Shown here piece after piece: positions 17,289 through 26,228 of a DNA stretch of 64,000 nucleotides. Position 1 is the stretch's first letter. Every line of letters begins with the position of its first letter. Below the pieces are notes generated by a model that saw only the letters and a program-made list of their open reading frames with translations, had not been told where the DNA came from and searched no databases. A program made the position numbers and the translations under genes. Source of the stretch: Arthrobacter burdickii (GTDB taxonomy: Bacteria; Actinomycetota; Actinomycetes; Actinomycetales; Micrococcaceae); the NCBI RefSeq assembly GCF_030433645.1, contig NZ_JAROCG010000001.1, forward strand, positions 1,364,001-1,428,000, written 5' to 3'.

Positions 17289-18731
17289 ATGACCGAAGCA
17301 TCCGAGGGGCAGCGCACGATTCGCCCTGAACCGTCGACGTCGGGACAGGGCTCCTCGCCCGGTACGGACGGATCGGCTCCAGGGACGACGGGCGCGAGCG
17401 CCTCCGGTGCATCAACCCTCGCGGCAGGGACGACGGGACAGGCCACAGGTCAAGCGGCAGGTCAGGAGGCCGGAACGGTCGTTGGCCGGACGGCTGGACA
17501 ATCGTCGGCCAGTAGCTCTGCCGGTCCGAGCTCTGCGGTGCTCGGTCCCTTCACCCTGCGTGAGCTCGTCTTCGGCGGCGGTGTCGTGATCGCCTTCATC
17601 GGAACGCTGCTGCCCTTCACCGACGGCAGGGTGCTGTACGCGAACTTCTGGAACAGCGTCCAGCTCTTCTTCATCGGGATCGGCATCCTGCTGCCCGTGG
17701 TCGCCCTGGCCCTGCTCGCGGGACGGCGCCTGGGCAGTTCCAACCTGCGGGTGGGTTCCCTGTCGGCCGATCAGTTCGCGTCGGTCTCCGCGGTCCTCGC
17801 GGCGACGTTCTTCTTCCTCCAGACCGTCACAGCGTTCCATCCAGGGCCGCTGCTGGCGCTGATCGGCTCCCTGCTCATGGTGGCCGCGACCGTCGTCGGG
17901 CCGTTCCTCCCCGTCTTCCGGAACGACTTCGCGGACCGGCCCGAGACGCCGGCACATACTGTGGCGCGCCCCATCACCGCGGCCCGCCCCCGACCGCCGA
18001 AGCCGGCGAAGCCCGCCGCTGAAGCGAAGGACGGCCCGACCGTGACCGCGTCCCGCAGCGAGTCGGGTTCGGCCGGAGTGAACCCGGCGGCTGCGGCGGT
18101 CCGGCAGAACGGAGCAGGGCTGTACGGCGCGGGCGGAGCCGGGGCGGTGGGTGCCGGGGCCGCGGCCTCGGGCCAGTCGGGCATGGAGCGCGAGGGGTCC
18201 GAAAACAGTTCGACGTCCGCTTCACCCGTATCCACCTCAGCATCCACTGAGTCGCATGCGCCGCGTCATGTGGAGAGCGGCGCCCACGCCATCGGCGCTG
18301 ACGAGGAGAACGGCGTGCACCGTCCGTCCCCGGACCATTCCTCCGACGCCGTCCCGGCACAGCCCGCTACGGACACCGTCGGCGAAACGCGCATCCAGGA
18401 TGTCGTCCACGACGGCTCCACCGCCGCCCCCGCTGGCTCAACCTCCGCTGCCTCCGCTCCCGCCGCGGAGGAACGGCGCCAGGAGACCATCACCGCGACC
18501 CGGTCCACCGACGACGAGGAGCCTGTTGTCGAGGCTTTCTGGTTCGCTGTCGGCTCGTCCCGACCCGTCTTCGACGAGCAGACGGGCCGCCAGGTCTTCA
18601 CCCTCCAGCCAGGCGACTGGGAAGTGGGTATCGAGGATCGCGGCAACGAGTTCCTGGTGCAGGACAAGCGCACGGGCGCCGTCGGGATCCTGCGGGACCT
18701 GCGCAACATCGAGCGCGCTCCCCGCGACTGA
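17289..18731 (+). CDS. Membrane protein with low-complexity linkers and an unrecognised C-terminal domain
   Basis: 480 residues. Residues 1-85 are Gly/Ser/Thr/Gln-rich with repeated GQ steps; four membrane helices follow (about 93-112, 123-146, 161-182, 186-210); residues 215-400 are a disordered Ala/Pro/Ser/Glu-rich linker; the last 70 residues form a compact domain containing [17 protein letters not shown] and [13 protein letters not shown] do not recognise that domain. GGGAG precedes the ATG. It is followed 68 nt later by nth, so the two may share a transcript. Function unknown; a membrane-anchored sensor or scaffold is conceivable but not shown. Confidence 0.75.
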   Translation: MTEASEGQRTIRPEPSTSGQGSSPGTDGSAPGTTGASASGASTLAAGTTGQATGQAAGQEAGTVVGRTAGQSSASSSAGPSSAVLGPFTLRELVFGGGVVIAFIGTLLPFTDGRVLYANFWNSVQLFFIGIGILLPVVALALLAGRRLGSSNLRVGSLSADQFASVSAVLAATFFFLQTVTAFHPGPLLALIGSLLMVAATVVGPFLPVFRNDFADRPETPAHTVARPITAARPRPPKPAKPAAEAKDGPTVTASRSESGSAGVNPAAAAVRQNGAGLYGAGGAGAVGAGAAASGQSGMEREGSENSSTSASPVSTSASTESHAPRHVESGAHAIGADEENGVHRPSPDHSSDAVPAQPATDTVGETRIQDVVHDGSTAAPAGSTSAASAPAAEERRQETITATRSTDDEEPVVEAFWFAVGSSRPVFDEQTGRQVFTLQPGDWEVGIEDRGNEFLVQDKRTGAVGILRDLRNIERAPRD

Positions 18732-18799
18732 CGCCTGCCACTGGTGCCCAGTGGTCCGAGAAGCACCACCGAGAAGCACCACCGAGAGGAGATCCGCGA

Positions 18800-19603
18800 G
18801 TGGCAGGCAGGAAAGCGAAGCCCGAGGAAGAATCGCCCGTCGCCCTGAAGCGCCGGGCTCGGAAGATCGGCCGGGTCCTCGGCGAGACGTACCCGTACGC
18901 GGTGGCCGAGCTCGACTTCGGCAACGCCTTCGAGCTCCTGGTGGCAACAGTGCTCTCCGCGCAGACCACCGACGTCCGGGTCAATCTCACCACCCCTGCG
19001 CTGTTCGAGCGGTACCCCGACGCCCGTGCGATGTCCGAGGCCCAGGAACTCGAGCTGCAGGAGATCATCCGCCCCACGGGGTTCTACCGCGCAAAGGCCA
19101 ACAGCCTCCTCGCACTCTCCCGGCGCCTGGTCGACGAGTTCGACGGCGAGGTCCCGGGAAGGCTCGAAGACCTGGTGACCCTTCCCGGTGTCGGGCGGAA
19201 GACCGCGAACGTCGTCCTGGGCAATGCCTTCGGCGTTCCGGGCATCACCGTGGACACCCACTTCGGGCGACTGTCCCGACGGTTCCGCTGGACGGCGTCG
19301 GAGGATCCCGTCACGGTGGAACGCGAGGTCGGTGCCCTGTTCGAGCGCAAGGACTGGACCATGCTCTCGCACCAGGTCATCTTCCACGGGCGTCGGATCT
19401 GCCATGCCAAGAAGCCCGCGTGCGGGGTGTGCCCCGTCGCCGCGCTGTGTCCGTCCTTCGGTGAGGGTGAGGTGGATCCGATGAAGGCGGCGAAGCTGCT
19501 GAAGTACGAGCTGGCACCCGGCCGCGAGGAACTGGTGGAGCTGATGCGAGCCGGGCGGACCCGCGCGGAGCTTCGCGAGGCCGGGTATGGTCTGGGTGCC
19601 TAG
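18800..19603 (+). CDS. nth: Endonuclease III
   Basis: 267 residues. Bifunctional DNA glycosylase/AP lyase for oxidised pyrimidines. Helix-hairpin-helix [12 protein letters not shown] with the catalytic Lys in the preceding turn region, catalytic Asp in [12 protein letters not shown], and a complete [4Fe-4S] motif C-X6-C-X2-C-X5-C ([17 protein letters not shown]). The C-terminal 45 residues extend past the cluster, slightly longer than E. coli Nth. GTG start with GAGAGGAG upstream. Confidence 0.95.
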   Translation: MAGRKAKPEEESPVALKRRARKIGRVLGETYPYAVAELDFGNAFELLVATVLSAQTTDVRVNLTTPALFERYPDARAMSEAQELELQEIIRPTGFYRAKANSLLALSRRLVDEFDGEVPGRLEDLVTLPGVGRKTANVVLGNAFGVPGITVDTHFGRLSRRFRWTASEDPVTVEREVGALFERKDWTMLSHQVIFHGRRICHAKKPACGVCPVAALCPSFGEGEVDPMKAAKLLKYELAPGREELVELMRAGRTRAELREAGYGLGA

Positions 19604-19666
19604 CCTCCGGCCCACCCCGGCCAGGCCCGTCCCCGCCCGGGGCACGTCTGCGGGACCGGTCCTGCC

Positions 19667-20362
19667 GTGACGGTGTACGACGAACTGGCGGCGTGGGCGA
19701 AGTCCATGGACCGCCCCGGTGCCACCCTGGTACGCCCGAGCGGCTGGCAGTTCGCACGGCTCGATCCCGCACGCGCCCGGCGTGCGGCGGTCCTCATCCT
19801 GGTCGGTCCGCGCGCACCCTCCGCGCGGGATCCTGAGCGTGCCGGTCCCGACGACATCCCCGGTTGTGACCTGGACATCCTCTTCGTGATGCGCGCCAGC
19901 TCGCTGTCCAACCACCCCGGCCAGGTCGCCTTCCCCGGCGGCACCATCGACCCGGGTGACGCGGATGAAGGTGCGGCGGCCCTGCGCGAAGCCCGGGAGG
20001 AGACAGGTGTGGATCCGGACGGCATCGAGATCCTCGGCCTGCTGCCGGAGGTGGGACTTCCCGTCAGCAATTTCATGGTCACGCCGGTGCTCGGATGGTG
20101 GGCCGAGCAGTCACCCACCCATGCCGTCGATACGGCGGAGTCGGAGCTTGTCTTCCGGGCTCCCGTGAGCACCCTCCTCGACCCGGTGCACCGCAGGACG
20201 GCCGTGGTCCGGCGCGACGGATTCGTCAGCAGGACCCCTGCCTTCCTGGTGCCGGAAGCCGTGATCTGGGGCTTCACGGCGATGCTGCTGGACGCGATGT
20301 TCGAGGGGCTCGGTTGGACGCGCGCCTGGGACCGATCCCGGGAGATCCCCGCGCCCCTGTGA
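19667..20362 (+). CDS. CoA pyrophosphatase-type Nudix hydrolase
   Basis: 231 residues. The UPF0035/CoA signature precedes the Nudix box: SSLSNHPGQVAFPGG then REAREETGV, with Asp in the place of the first conserved acidic residue. Members split CoA or acyl-CoA to phosphopantetheine and 3',5'-ADP. It begins 63 nt after nth. Its last 89 nt overlap, on the opposite strand, the 3' end of the WXG100-like gene. Confidence 0.85.
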   Translation: MTVYDELAAWAKSMDRPGATLVRPSGWQFARLDPARARRAAVLILVGPRAPSARDPERAGPDDIPGCDLDILFVMRASSLSNHPGQVAFPGGTIDPGDADEGAAALREAREETGVDPDGIEILGLLPEVGLPVSNFMVTPVLGWWAEQSPTHAVDTAESELVFRAPVSTLLDPVHRRTAVVRRDGFVSRTPAFLVPEAVIWGFTAMLLDAMFEGLGWTRAWDRSREIPAPL

Positions 20363-21767
20363 GCCGGCCGGGACCCTGGAATCCGGCCGCCGGGACCCGG
20401 ATGCGACCGGGGGAGTACCGGTCCCTGAGGGAACCCGGAAGTGCGGCCAGTCCGGTGACCGTGTCGATCCGGCCCTTTGTCCTGAGCGCCGCCTCGGCGG
20501 CGGGTACGACGGGCAAGGCGCCGAAGCGGGAACTCCGCAGCACCGCCAGGGCCTGATCCACCCCGCTACCCCTGACCGCCCCGGGTCCGAGGACGGCGCG
20601 CCGCGCCTGGTAGGACAGGACATTCCGCGCCAGAGCGGCAGGACTCGACAGAGCGATGGAGACAGCCGTTGAATCGAGCCCGCGGAGTCCGGCCGCTCCG
20701 ATGGGCCGGAGGATGCGTACGGCCGGCGCGAGGCGGGAAAGGCGACCCGGTGCGGTTCCCGCGCCCGGCGCCGATCCGAGCGCCTGACGAGCGGACTGGA
20801 CGGACCGGAGAAGGGCCGGTGCCCTTGCGCCCCGCAGCCCCGTGACCAGCCTCGCCGCTCCGGGTAGCCGCGCGGCGACGACCGGCACGGTGCGCGCGAG
20901 CGTGCTCAGCCGTGCGAGGACCTGATGTACCCGGGCCACCATCTGCGCGGTGCGGGCCGCGCCGACCAGGGCGGTGATCGCGGCGGAACCACCGAGCGTG
21001 GCAAAGCTCAGCGCGGTTCCGACGGCCGCCAGCGCGGCGCACTCCAGGGCGAATGACCGGGTCTCGTCGATCAACTCCTGGTGCGCCCGGTCGACGGCGG
21101 CGGCGAGCGACGCGCACCCGGTGGCGATGTCCCTCGACGCCTCGGCAACACGACGGCCGCAGCTCTGGAGCACCGCACTCCTCGTCCGGAGGAGCACGAG
21201 ATCCTCGGCCAGCAGGCCATCCAGGAGCGTGTGCGACCGGGAGGCGGGACCGTCGACGGTCGCGTCGACGTCATCGGCGAGGACGGCCCAGGACATCCCG
21301 GCCGAACGGAGGAGTTCCGGATCACCGGAGGGCCACGCAACGCCGGCTATCCCGGCGACGATGTCCCAGCACGGCGGGGGCCAGCCGGGATTGACATCGC
21401 AGGCGGACGGCGGGCACGGAGCCGCTACCTCCCCTACCGCCGCCGGAAGCGACGGACGAATCAGCGCAGACACGCCCCTGGACGCGACGTGCTCCGCGAG
21501 GATGTAGTTTCCCGCCGAGAGGGTCAGCGCCTGCGACGTGTCGGACGACGCGAGCGCGAGCTCGTGGCATGCGGCCAGGACCTCGCGGGCCGCCGGGTCG
21601 TAGGAGGCGGCCCAGCCGGCGCCCATGGCGTCCCACCCGGCCATGCCGGCGGTCCGCACCAGTGCCGCACTCGCCGCATCCGCGGCGTCGGCCAGTCCAC
21701 GGGCGGCGACCGAGGCCAGCGCTGCTGCTTCCGCGTACCGGTCGGTATCGATCCTCAGGACGTTCAC
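20274..21767 (-). CDS. Orphan WXG100-like helical protein, no toxin domain recognised
   Basis: 497 residues from a GTG preceded by GGCGGAG. Residues 1-100 look like an ESX-type helical hairpin (GWDAMGAGWAASYDPAA at 45-60). Residues 140-285 resemble the CpnT-type WXG100 module: WPSGDPELLRSAGMSWAVLA (145-164), then long Ala-rich helices and a hydrophobic stretch at about 240-270. The remainder is Ala/Arg/Leu-rich with no motif I can assign. Such modules usually lead a secreted polymorphic toxin, but no nuclease, ADP-ribosylase or peptidase motif and no immunity gene is seen, and no ESX genes are nearby. The 3' end overlaps the convergent Nudix gene by 89 nt. Confidence 0.6.
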   Translation of the reverse strand: MNVLRIDTDRYAEAAALASVAARGLADAADAASAALVRTAGMAGWDAMGAGWAASYDPAAREVLAACHELALASSDTSQALTLSAGNYILAEHVASRGVSALIRPSLPAAVGEVAAPCPPSACDVNPGWPPPCWDIVAGIAGVAWPSGDPELLRSAGMSWAVLADDVDATVDGPASRSHTLLDGLLAEDLVLLRTRSAVLQSCGRRVAEASRDIATGCASLAAAVDRAHQELIDETRSFALECAALAAVGTALSFATLGGSAAITALVGAARTAQMVARVHQVLARLSTLARTVPVVAARLPGAARLVTGLRGARAPALLRSVQSARQALGSAPGAGTAPGRLSRLAPAVRILRPIGAAGLRGLDSTAVSIALSSPAALARNVLSYQARRAVLGPGAVRGSGVDQALAVLRSSRFGALPVVPAAEAALRTKGRIDTVTGLAALPGSLRDRYSPGRIRVPAAGFQGPGRLTGARGSPGIGPRRASNRAPRTSRPAASP

Positions 21768-21880
21768 GCACTCCGCCTTCCCGTGCTCTGCCTTCCCGCG
21801 CTCGTGCTGCCACCGTACGGGGAGGCCGATACGCGCTCGAAGCATCCTCGGACGATGTGGATAACGGTCCGGAGCCCGGA

Positions 21881-23572
21881 CTACTTGGCGTCGGCGTAGG
21901 AGGAGACCGTGACGGTGTTGATGGAGAACTCGATGGGGATGTCGCCGTAGATCAGGCGTGTCGCCGCACGGGCGGCGAGGTCGAGGATGGTGCCCGCCTC
22001 GGCCGCCTGCTGCGCGGGGACATGCAGCACCACTTCATCGTGCAGGAAGAAGACGATGCGGCTTCGCGGTTCCGGGATGCTGCTTGCGGCCAGTCGCCGT
22101 CGGATCTCGGCGAGCCAGCACAGCGCCCATTCCGCCGCCGAGGCCTGGACCACGAAGTTCCGCGTGAAGCGACCGCGAGCCCGGGCCGCTCCGTCCGCCC
22201 GGCGCTGCTCCTCCGCCGTCGTCGTCCTCTGCCTCGCTCGCCATTCCTCCGACGCGGGCGGGCAACCGCGGCCGAGGTAGCTGGAGACGCCGCCCCCTGC
22301 TTCACCGGCCCGGGCGGCAGATTCCACGACGGCGATGGCGCGTGGGTAGGCGCGCGTCAGCTGTGGCATCAATCTGCCCGATTCACCGCTCGTCGCGCCG
22401 TACATCGCGCCGAGCATGGCGAGCTTCGCTTGGGCGCGGTCGCCGCCGAACCCCTGGTCCGCGATCCCCTGGTAGAGGTCCTGTCCGCGGGCCGCGGCTG
22501 CGAGCGCCGCATCCTGCCCGAGGGCTGCCAGGACCCTCGGCTCGAGCTGCGCTGCGTCGGCGACGAGGAAGACATGGCCCTCGTCGGGCCGCACGGCGTC
22601 GCGCACCTGCCTCGGGATCTGCAGCGCACCTCCGCCGCGCGACGCCCAGCGTCCCGATACGACACCGCCCACCACGTACTCGGGCCGGAACCGCCCGTCC
22701 CGGACCCAGGCGTCGAGCCAGTTCCAGCCGTTAGCGGTCAGCAGCCGCGAGAGCTTCTTGTAGGCGAGGAGCGGCTCGATGGCCGGATGCGCCTGGCGCT
22801 CGAGCTCCCAGGAGCGCGTCGTCCGAACCTCGATACCGGCGCGGTGCAGGGCTCGCAGAACCTCCTGCGGTGAATCGGGATTCAGCGCGGGATTACCCAG
22901 GGCGGTGCGCAGCTCCTGGGCGAGCCGCTCCAGCTCGGTCGGTCTCGAGCCCTCCGGCGGGCGCGGTCCGAGGGTTCGTTCCAGCAGGTCCTCATGGACG
23001 TCCCGGCGCCAGGGAAGCCCCCAGTGCTCCATCTCGGCGGCGATGAGCGAGCCCGCGGATTCGGCGGCGACGAGGAGATTGAGGCGGCCGGGCTCGGCAC
23101 CCGATACCGCGGCGAGCTGCTCCCTGAACTGCCCGACGACGTCGCCCACCGGAGGGCCCACCGGCTCCTGCGGTTCGTCGAAGAGCGAGTGCTGGTTCGG
23201 CGCCGCCGGGGGCGGCAGCAGGAGGCGGGGAGGCTCCGTGCCGTCGTCCGTCCGGGCCGTGGCCCTCAGGGATTCGATGTACGGAGAGGGGCGGCACGAC
23301 GGCGAGTGCGCGAGGATGTTCCCCGTCAGCGCCAGGTCCCAGCACCTGTCCACGGACACGCCTGCGGACAGGAGGTCGGGGTACCAGAGCCGCGTGCTGC
23401 TCCACACCCAGCGCGGCCGCCGATGTTCGGCCTCTGCGACGGCGGCCGCGAATGCGTCGTGATCGACGACGTCGGGCTCTCCGAGGTGCCGGCCCTCGGA
23501 GTCCAGCTGCTGGAGCGCCATTCCCGCGCTGCCACCGCGACTCGACGGCACGGAGGCCACGGCAATGTACAT
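21881..23572 (-). CDS. Family A DNA polymerase, 'bifunctional 3'-5' exonuclease/DNA polymerase'
   Basis: 563 residues from ATG 23572; no clear ribosome site, and the frame stays open further upstream. Polymerase motifs are intact: motif A ADAAQLEPRVLAALGQD, motif B R-X3-K-X3-L-G-X2-YG, motif C FFLHDEVVLHV. The position equal to E. coli Pol I Phe762 is Leu. The N-terminal 180 residues take the place of the exonuclease domain but lack an obvious DXE motif, so proofreading is doubtful; there is no 5' nuclease domain. It is much shorter than replicative PolA (about 900 residues) and probably an accessory repair polymerase. Divergent from the Tad operon. Confidence 0.85.
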   Translation of the reverse strand: MYIAVASVPSSRGGSAGMALQQLDSEGRHLGEPDVVDHDAFAAAVAEAEHRRPRWVWSSTRLWYPDLLSAGVSVDRCWDLALTGNILAHSPSCRPSPYIESLRATARTDDGTEPPRLLLPPPAAPNQHSLFDEPQEPVGPPVGDVVGQFREQLAAVSGAEPGRLNLLVAAESAGSLIAAEMEHWGLPWRRDVHEDLLERTLGPRPPEGSRPTELERLAQELRTALGNPALNPDSPQEVLRALHRAGIEVRTTRSWELERQAHPAIEPLLAYKKLSRLLTANGWNWLDAWVRDGRFRPEYVVGGVVSGRWASRGGGALQIPRQVRDAVRPDEGHVFLVADAAQLEPRVLAALGQDAALAAAARGQDLYQGIADQGFGGDRAQAKLAMLGAMYGATSGESGRLMPQLTRAYPRAIAVVESAARAGEAGGGVSSYLGRGCPPASEEWRARQRTTTAEEQRRADGAARARGRFTRNFVVQASAAEWALCWLAEIRRRLAASSIPEPRSRIVFFLHDEVVLHVPAQQAAEAGTILDLAARAATRLIYGDIPIEFSINTVTVSSYADAK

Positions 23573-23676
23573 GAGCACATTGTCGGCGGTGGGAGTGTCA
23601 TTCCTCGAATCGGAAGGGCTGTCCACATAGCGGCGGTGCCCGGTCCGGAGTGAACTCGCCGGACGATGCTTGGCGG

Positions 23677-24786
23677 ATGACGCAGGCGATGTGGGCCCTG
23701 AACGCCCGACGGGGGCCGGTGGTCCTTGCGGGCGGCTCACAGCTGGTCAAGGACCAGGTGGCGAGGGCCTGTGCTGCCGCAGGCGTCACGCCTCTGCTCG
23801 TTCCCGTCCTCACAGAAGCCCTCTCCCTCGATCCACTGGTGCTCCTCGTCGGCTGCGAGCAGGTGACTGAAGGGCTGCACGGCCAGCGTGAGGTCATCGT
23901 GGTCGGGGCAGCCGGGGATGAAACGAGGGCATGGGGGAGCGCCGCCGGCCTGCCGTCGTCCCGCGTCGTCATCCTGCCCCAGGGTGCGGGCTGGCTCGCG
24001 GAACACCTCGGACGATTCCTGAACCCGGCCGCCACCGGGCCCGTCGTCGGTGTCCTCGGGACCGCTGGTGGATGCGGGGTCAGTACGTTCGCTTTCTGGT
24101 GCGCACGCCATGCCGCTACCGAGGGGGGACCCGCGTTGCTGGTGGACGGGAACCCCCTGGGTGGGGGCCTCGACCTCGCCCTCGGCCTCGAGGACCGGCC
24201 CGGTGTGCGATGGCACGACCTCGGGGAGATCCGAGGCACACTGAGTGCCGAGCAGCTCGCGGCGGCACTGCCGACGGACGGTACCTTCTCCCTGCTGTCG
24301 CACACCGCGCCGACCGGCTCCGTCCAAAGTCCGCCAGGGGACAGTATGGGGTCCGCCGGAGTGGTCCTCGAAGCTGCACGGGGCGCCTTCGACACCAGTT
24401 TCATCGATCTCGGCAGCAGCGGTGCCGCCGTTCCGTCGCTGGCGGCTGCATGCGATCGGCTGGTCCTCCTCGTCCCGGCCAGGCCCCGCAGCGTCGCCGC
24501 AGCTGCCGGCGTCCTGCAGGCCCACGGGTCGACACCTGTGACGGTGGTGCTGCGCGGCCCGGTACTCGACGGCCTGGACGCGTGGTTCGTCGCCGAATCG
24601 ATCGGACGAGCCGGGCCCCTCCCGTACCTTCCCTTCGTGCGGGGAGCGGCCCAGGCGGAAGCAGACGGCAGGATGCTCGATTTCCGAGTGCCGAAAAAGG
24701 CGCGCAAAGTCGTCCAGTCCGTGGTCGCGGGCGTCGTCGCGGGTGTCGCCACCGGTGGCGTCGCCGGTATGGAGCGGACGGCATGA
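23677..24786 (+). CDS. CpaE-like septum-site/pilus localisation ATPase (helicase/secretion neighbourhood)
   Basis: 369 residues. A short receiver-like N-terminal part (GPVVLAGGSQLVKDQV) is followed by a MinD/ParA-type fold: VVGVLGTAGGCGVSTFAFWCA replaces the canonical P-loop Lys with Gly-Val-Ser, the 'deviant' pattern of this group, then ALLVDGNPLGGGLDLALG. The family (Rv3660c-type) opens Tad-like operons in actinobacteria and is thought to position the secretion ATPase. Start is uncertain between ATG 23677 and GTG 23650. Its stop overlaps the tadA start (ATGA). Confidence 0.8.
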   Translation: MTQAMWALNARRGPVVLAGGSQLVKDQVARACAAAGVTPLLVPVLTEALSLDPLVLLVGCEQVTEGLHGQREVIVVGAAGDETRAWGSAAGLPSSRVVILPQGAGWLAEHLGRFLNPAATGPVVGVLGTAGGCGVSTFAFWCARHAATEGGPALLVDGNPLGGGLDLALGLEDRPGVRWHDLGEIRGTLSAEQLAAALPTDGTFSLLSHTAPTGSVQSPPGDSMGSAGVVLEAARGAFDTSFIDLGSSGAAVPSLAAACDRLVLLVPARPRSVAAAAGVLQAHGSTPVTVVLRGPVLDGLDAWFVAESIGRAGPLPYLPFVRGAAQAEADGRMLDFRVPKKARKVVQSVVAGVVAGVATGGVAGMERTA

Positions 24787-26228
24787 GGGGCGGTGACATG
24801 CGGGGCGGGCCCACCCGGCGCCAGTTGCGTACCGCCCTCGGCAGTGCCCCTCCCTACCAGGATCCCCCGGGGTGGCCGGCCGGCGACGGGGTAGGGGGCA
24901 GGGATCCCGGAGGGGTACCCGGGGCACCCGGAGCCTCCGGGGCCTCCATGGTCGAGTCGGTGCGGAGGGCTGTTCTTGCCGGAGAGGTGCCGGCGACCGG
25001 AGCGGCCTTCGCCGACGCCGTGGGATCGAGCGGGAGGCTGCTCGGGTCGGAAGGAACCCTGTCCGCGCTCGACCACGTCCGTGCCGAACTCAAGGGACTG
25101 GGGCCGCTCGAGTATCTCCTCGCGGAGGAAACCGTCACGGACATCCTCGTCAACGGACCCGATGACGTCTGGATCGACGGCGCCACAGGCCTGCGGCGGA
25201 TCGGCCGCATGTTCGACACCGACGAGGAGGTGCGCGCTCTCGCCGTCCGTCTCGTGGCCGCTGGCGGCAGGCGCCTCGACGACGGGTGTCCCGCCGTGGA
25301 CGTGCGTCTGGGAGGACTGCGGATCCACGCCGTCCTTCCACCGATCTCGACGGCGGGGACACTCCTGTCGATCCGGATCCGGAGGCCCAGGGTGTTCACC
25401 CTTCCGGAACTCGTCGCTAGCGGGACGATCGCTCCCGCGATGGCGGAGGCCTTGACGCTGATGATGCGGCACCGCCTGAATTTCCTCGTCAGCGGCGCGA
25501 CAGGAACCGGGAAGACCACACTCCTCTCCACCCTCCTCGGCCTGGCCGGGCATCAGGAGCGCGTGGTGCTGGTCGAGGATGCGGCAGAGCTCAACCCGTC
25601 CCACCCGCACACGGTCGGACTCCAGTCCCGGCACGGCAACCTCGAGGGGGCGGGCGTGCTCGATCTCACCGAACTCGTGCGACAGGCGCTGAGGATGAGG
25701 CCGGATCGGCTGGTGGTCGGGGAATGCCGCGGTGCGGAGGTCCGCGAGTTGCTGTCGGCGATGAACACCGGGCACGACGGTGGCGGGGGAACGGTGCATG
25801 CGAATTCAGCGAACGCCGTCCCGGCCCGTCTGAGCGCGCTCGCCGCTCTTGCGGGCCTGACGCCTGACGCCCTCGCACTGCAGGCGGCCAGCGGCCTGGA
25901 TGTGGTGGTGCATGTCGTGCGCGATGCCCGGGGCCGACGCGTCGAAAGCATCGGGCTCGTGGAGCTGAGTCCGGGCAGGGACCTCGAGGTGACGCCGGCC
26001 CTGGTCGATACCCGTGAGGGCTGCCACCGGGCGGCGGGATGGAGCGGCTTCGCCCTCAGGGTGGGCTGGACCGGGCCCGACCCGGGACCGGGACGACCGT
26101 CGCATGCCTGCTGGCGTGTGCTTCCGTCGTGCTCGCACTCCCCAGGACGGTTCCGCGGAGCAGGAGGCAACAGCCGGGTACGGTCCTCATCGGGGCGTCC
26201 GGTGTTCAGGGAGTCGGCGTCCGGATAG
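24783..26228 (+). CDS. tadA: TadA/CpaF secretion ATPase
   Basis: 481 residues. Powers assembly of the Flp/Tad pilus. A Gly/Pro-rich N-terminus (1-57) precedes LGPLEYLLAEETVTDILVNG, then Walker A SGATGTGKTT (about 237-246), the Asp box VLVEDAAEL, Walker B RPDRLVVGECRG and the His box TGHDGGGGTVHANS. The catalytic core ends near residue 405. The last 63 codons overlap tadB in another frame and look like out-of-frame translation rich in Gly, Ser, Pro and Arg, so the natural C-terminus is longer than in family members (about 350-400 residues). Confidence 0.9.
   Translation: MRGGDMRGGPTRRQLRTALGSAPPYQDPPGWPAGDGVGGRDPGGVPGAPGASGASMVESVRRAVLAGEVPATGAAFADAVGSSGRLLGSEGTLSALDHVRAELKGLGPLEYLLAEETVTDILVNGPDDVWIDGATGLRRIGRMFDTDEEVRALAVRLVAAGGRRLDDGCPAVDVRLGGLRIHAVLPPISTAGTLLSIRIRRPRVFTLPELVASGTIAPAMAEALTLMMRHRLNFLVSGATGTGKTTLLSTLLGLAGHQERVVLVEDAAELNPSHPHTVGLQSRHGNLEGAGVLDLTELVRQALRMRPDRLVVGECRGAEVRELLSAMNTGHDGGGGTVHANSANAVPARLSALAALAGLTPDALALQAASGLDVVVHVVRDARGRRVESIGLVELSPGRDLEVTPALVDTREGCHRAAGWSGFALRVGWTGPDPGPGRPSHACWRVLPSCSHSPGRFRGAGGNSRVRSSSGRPVFRESASG

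Noticed and set aside
23598-25799. 733-codon open frame on - across cpaE and tadA
   Set aside because: Spans the promoter region and two genes with clear motifs on the other strand; no start signals.
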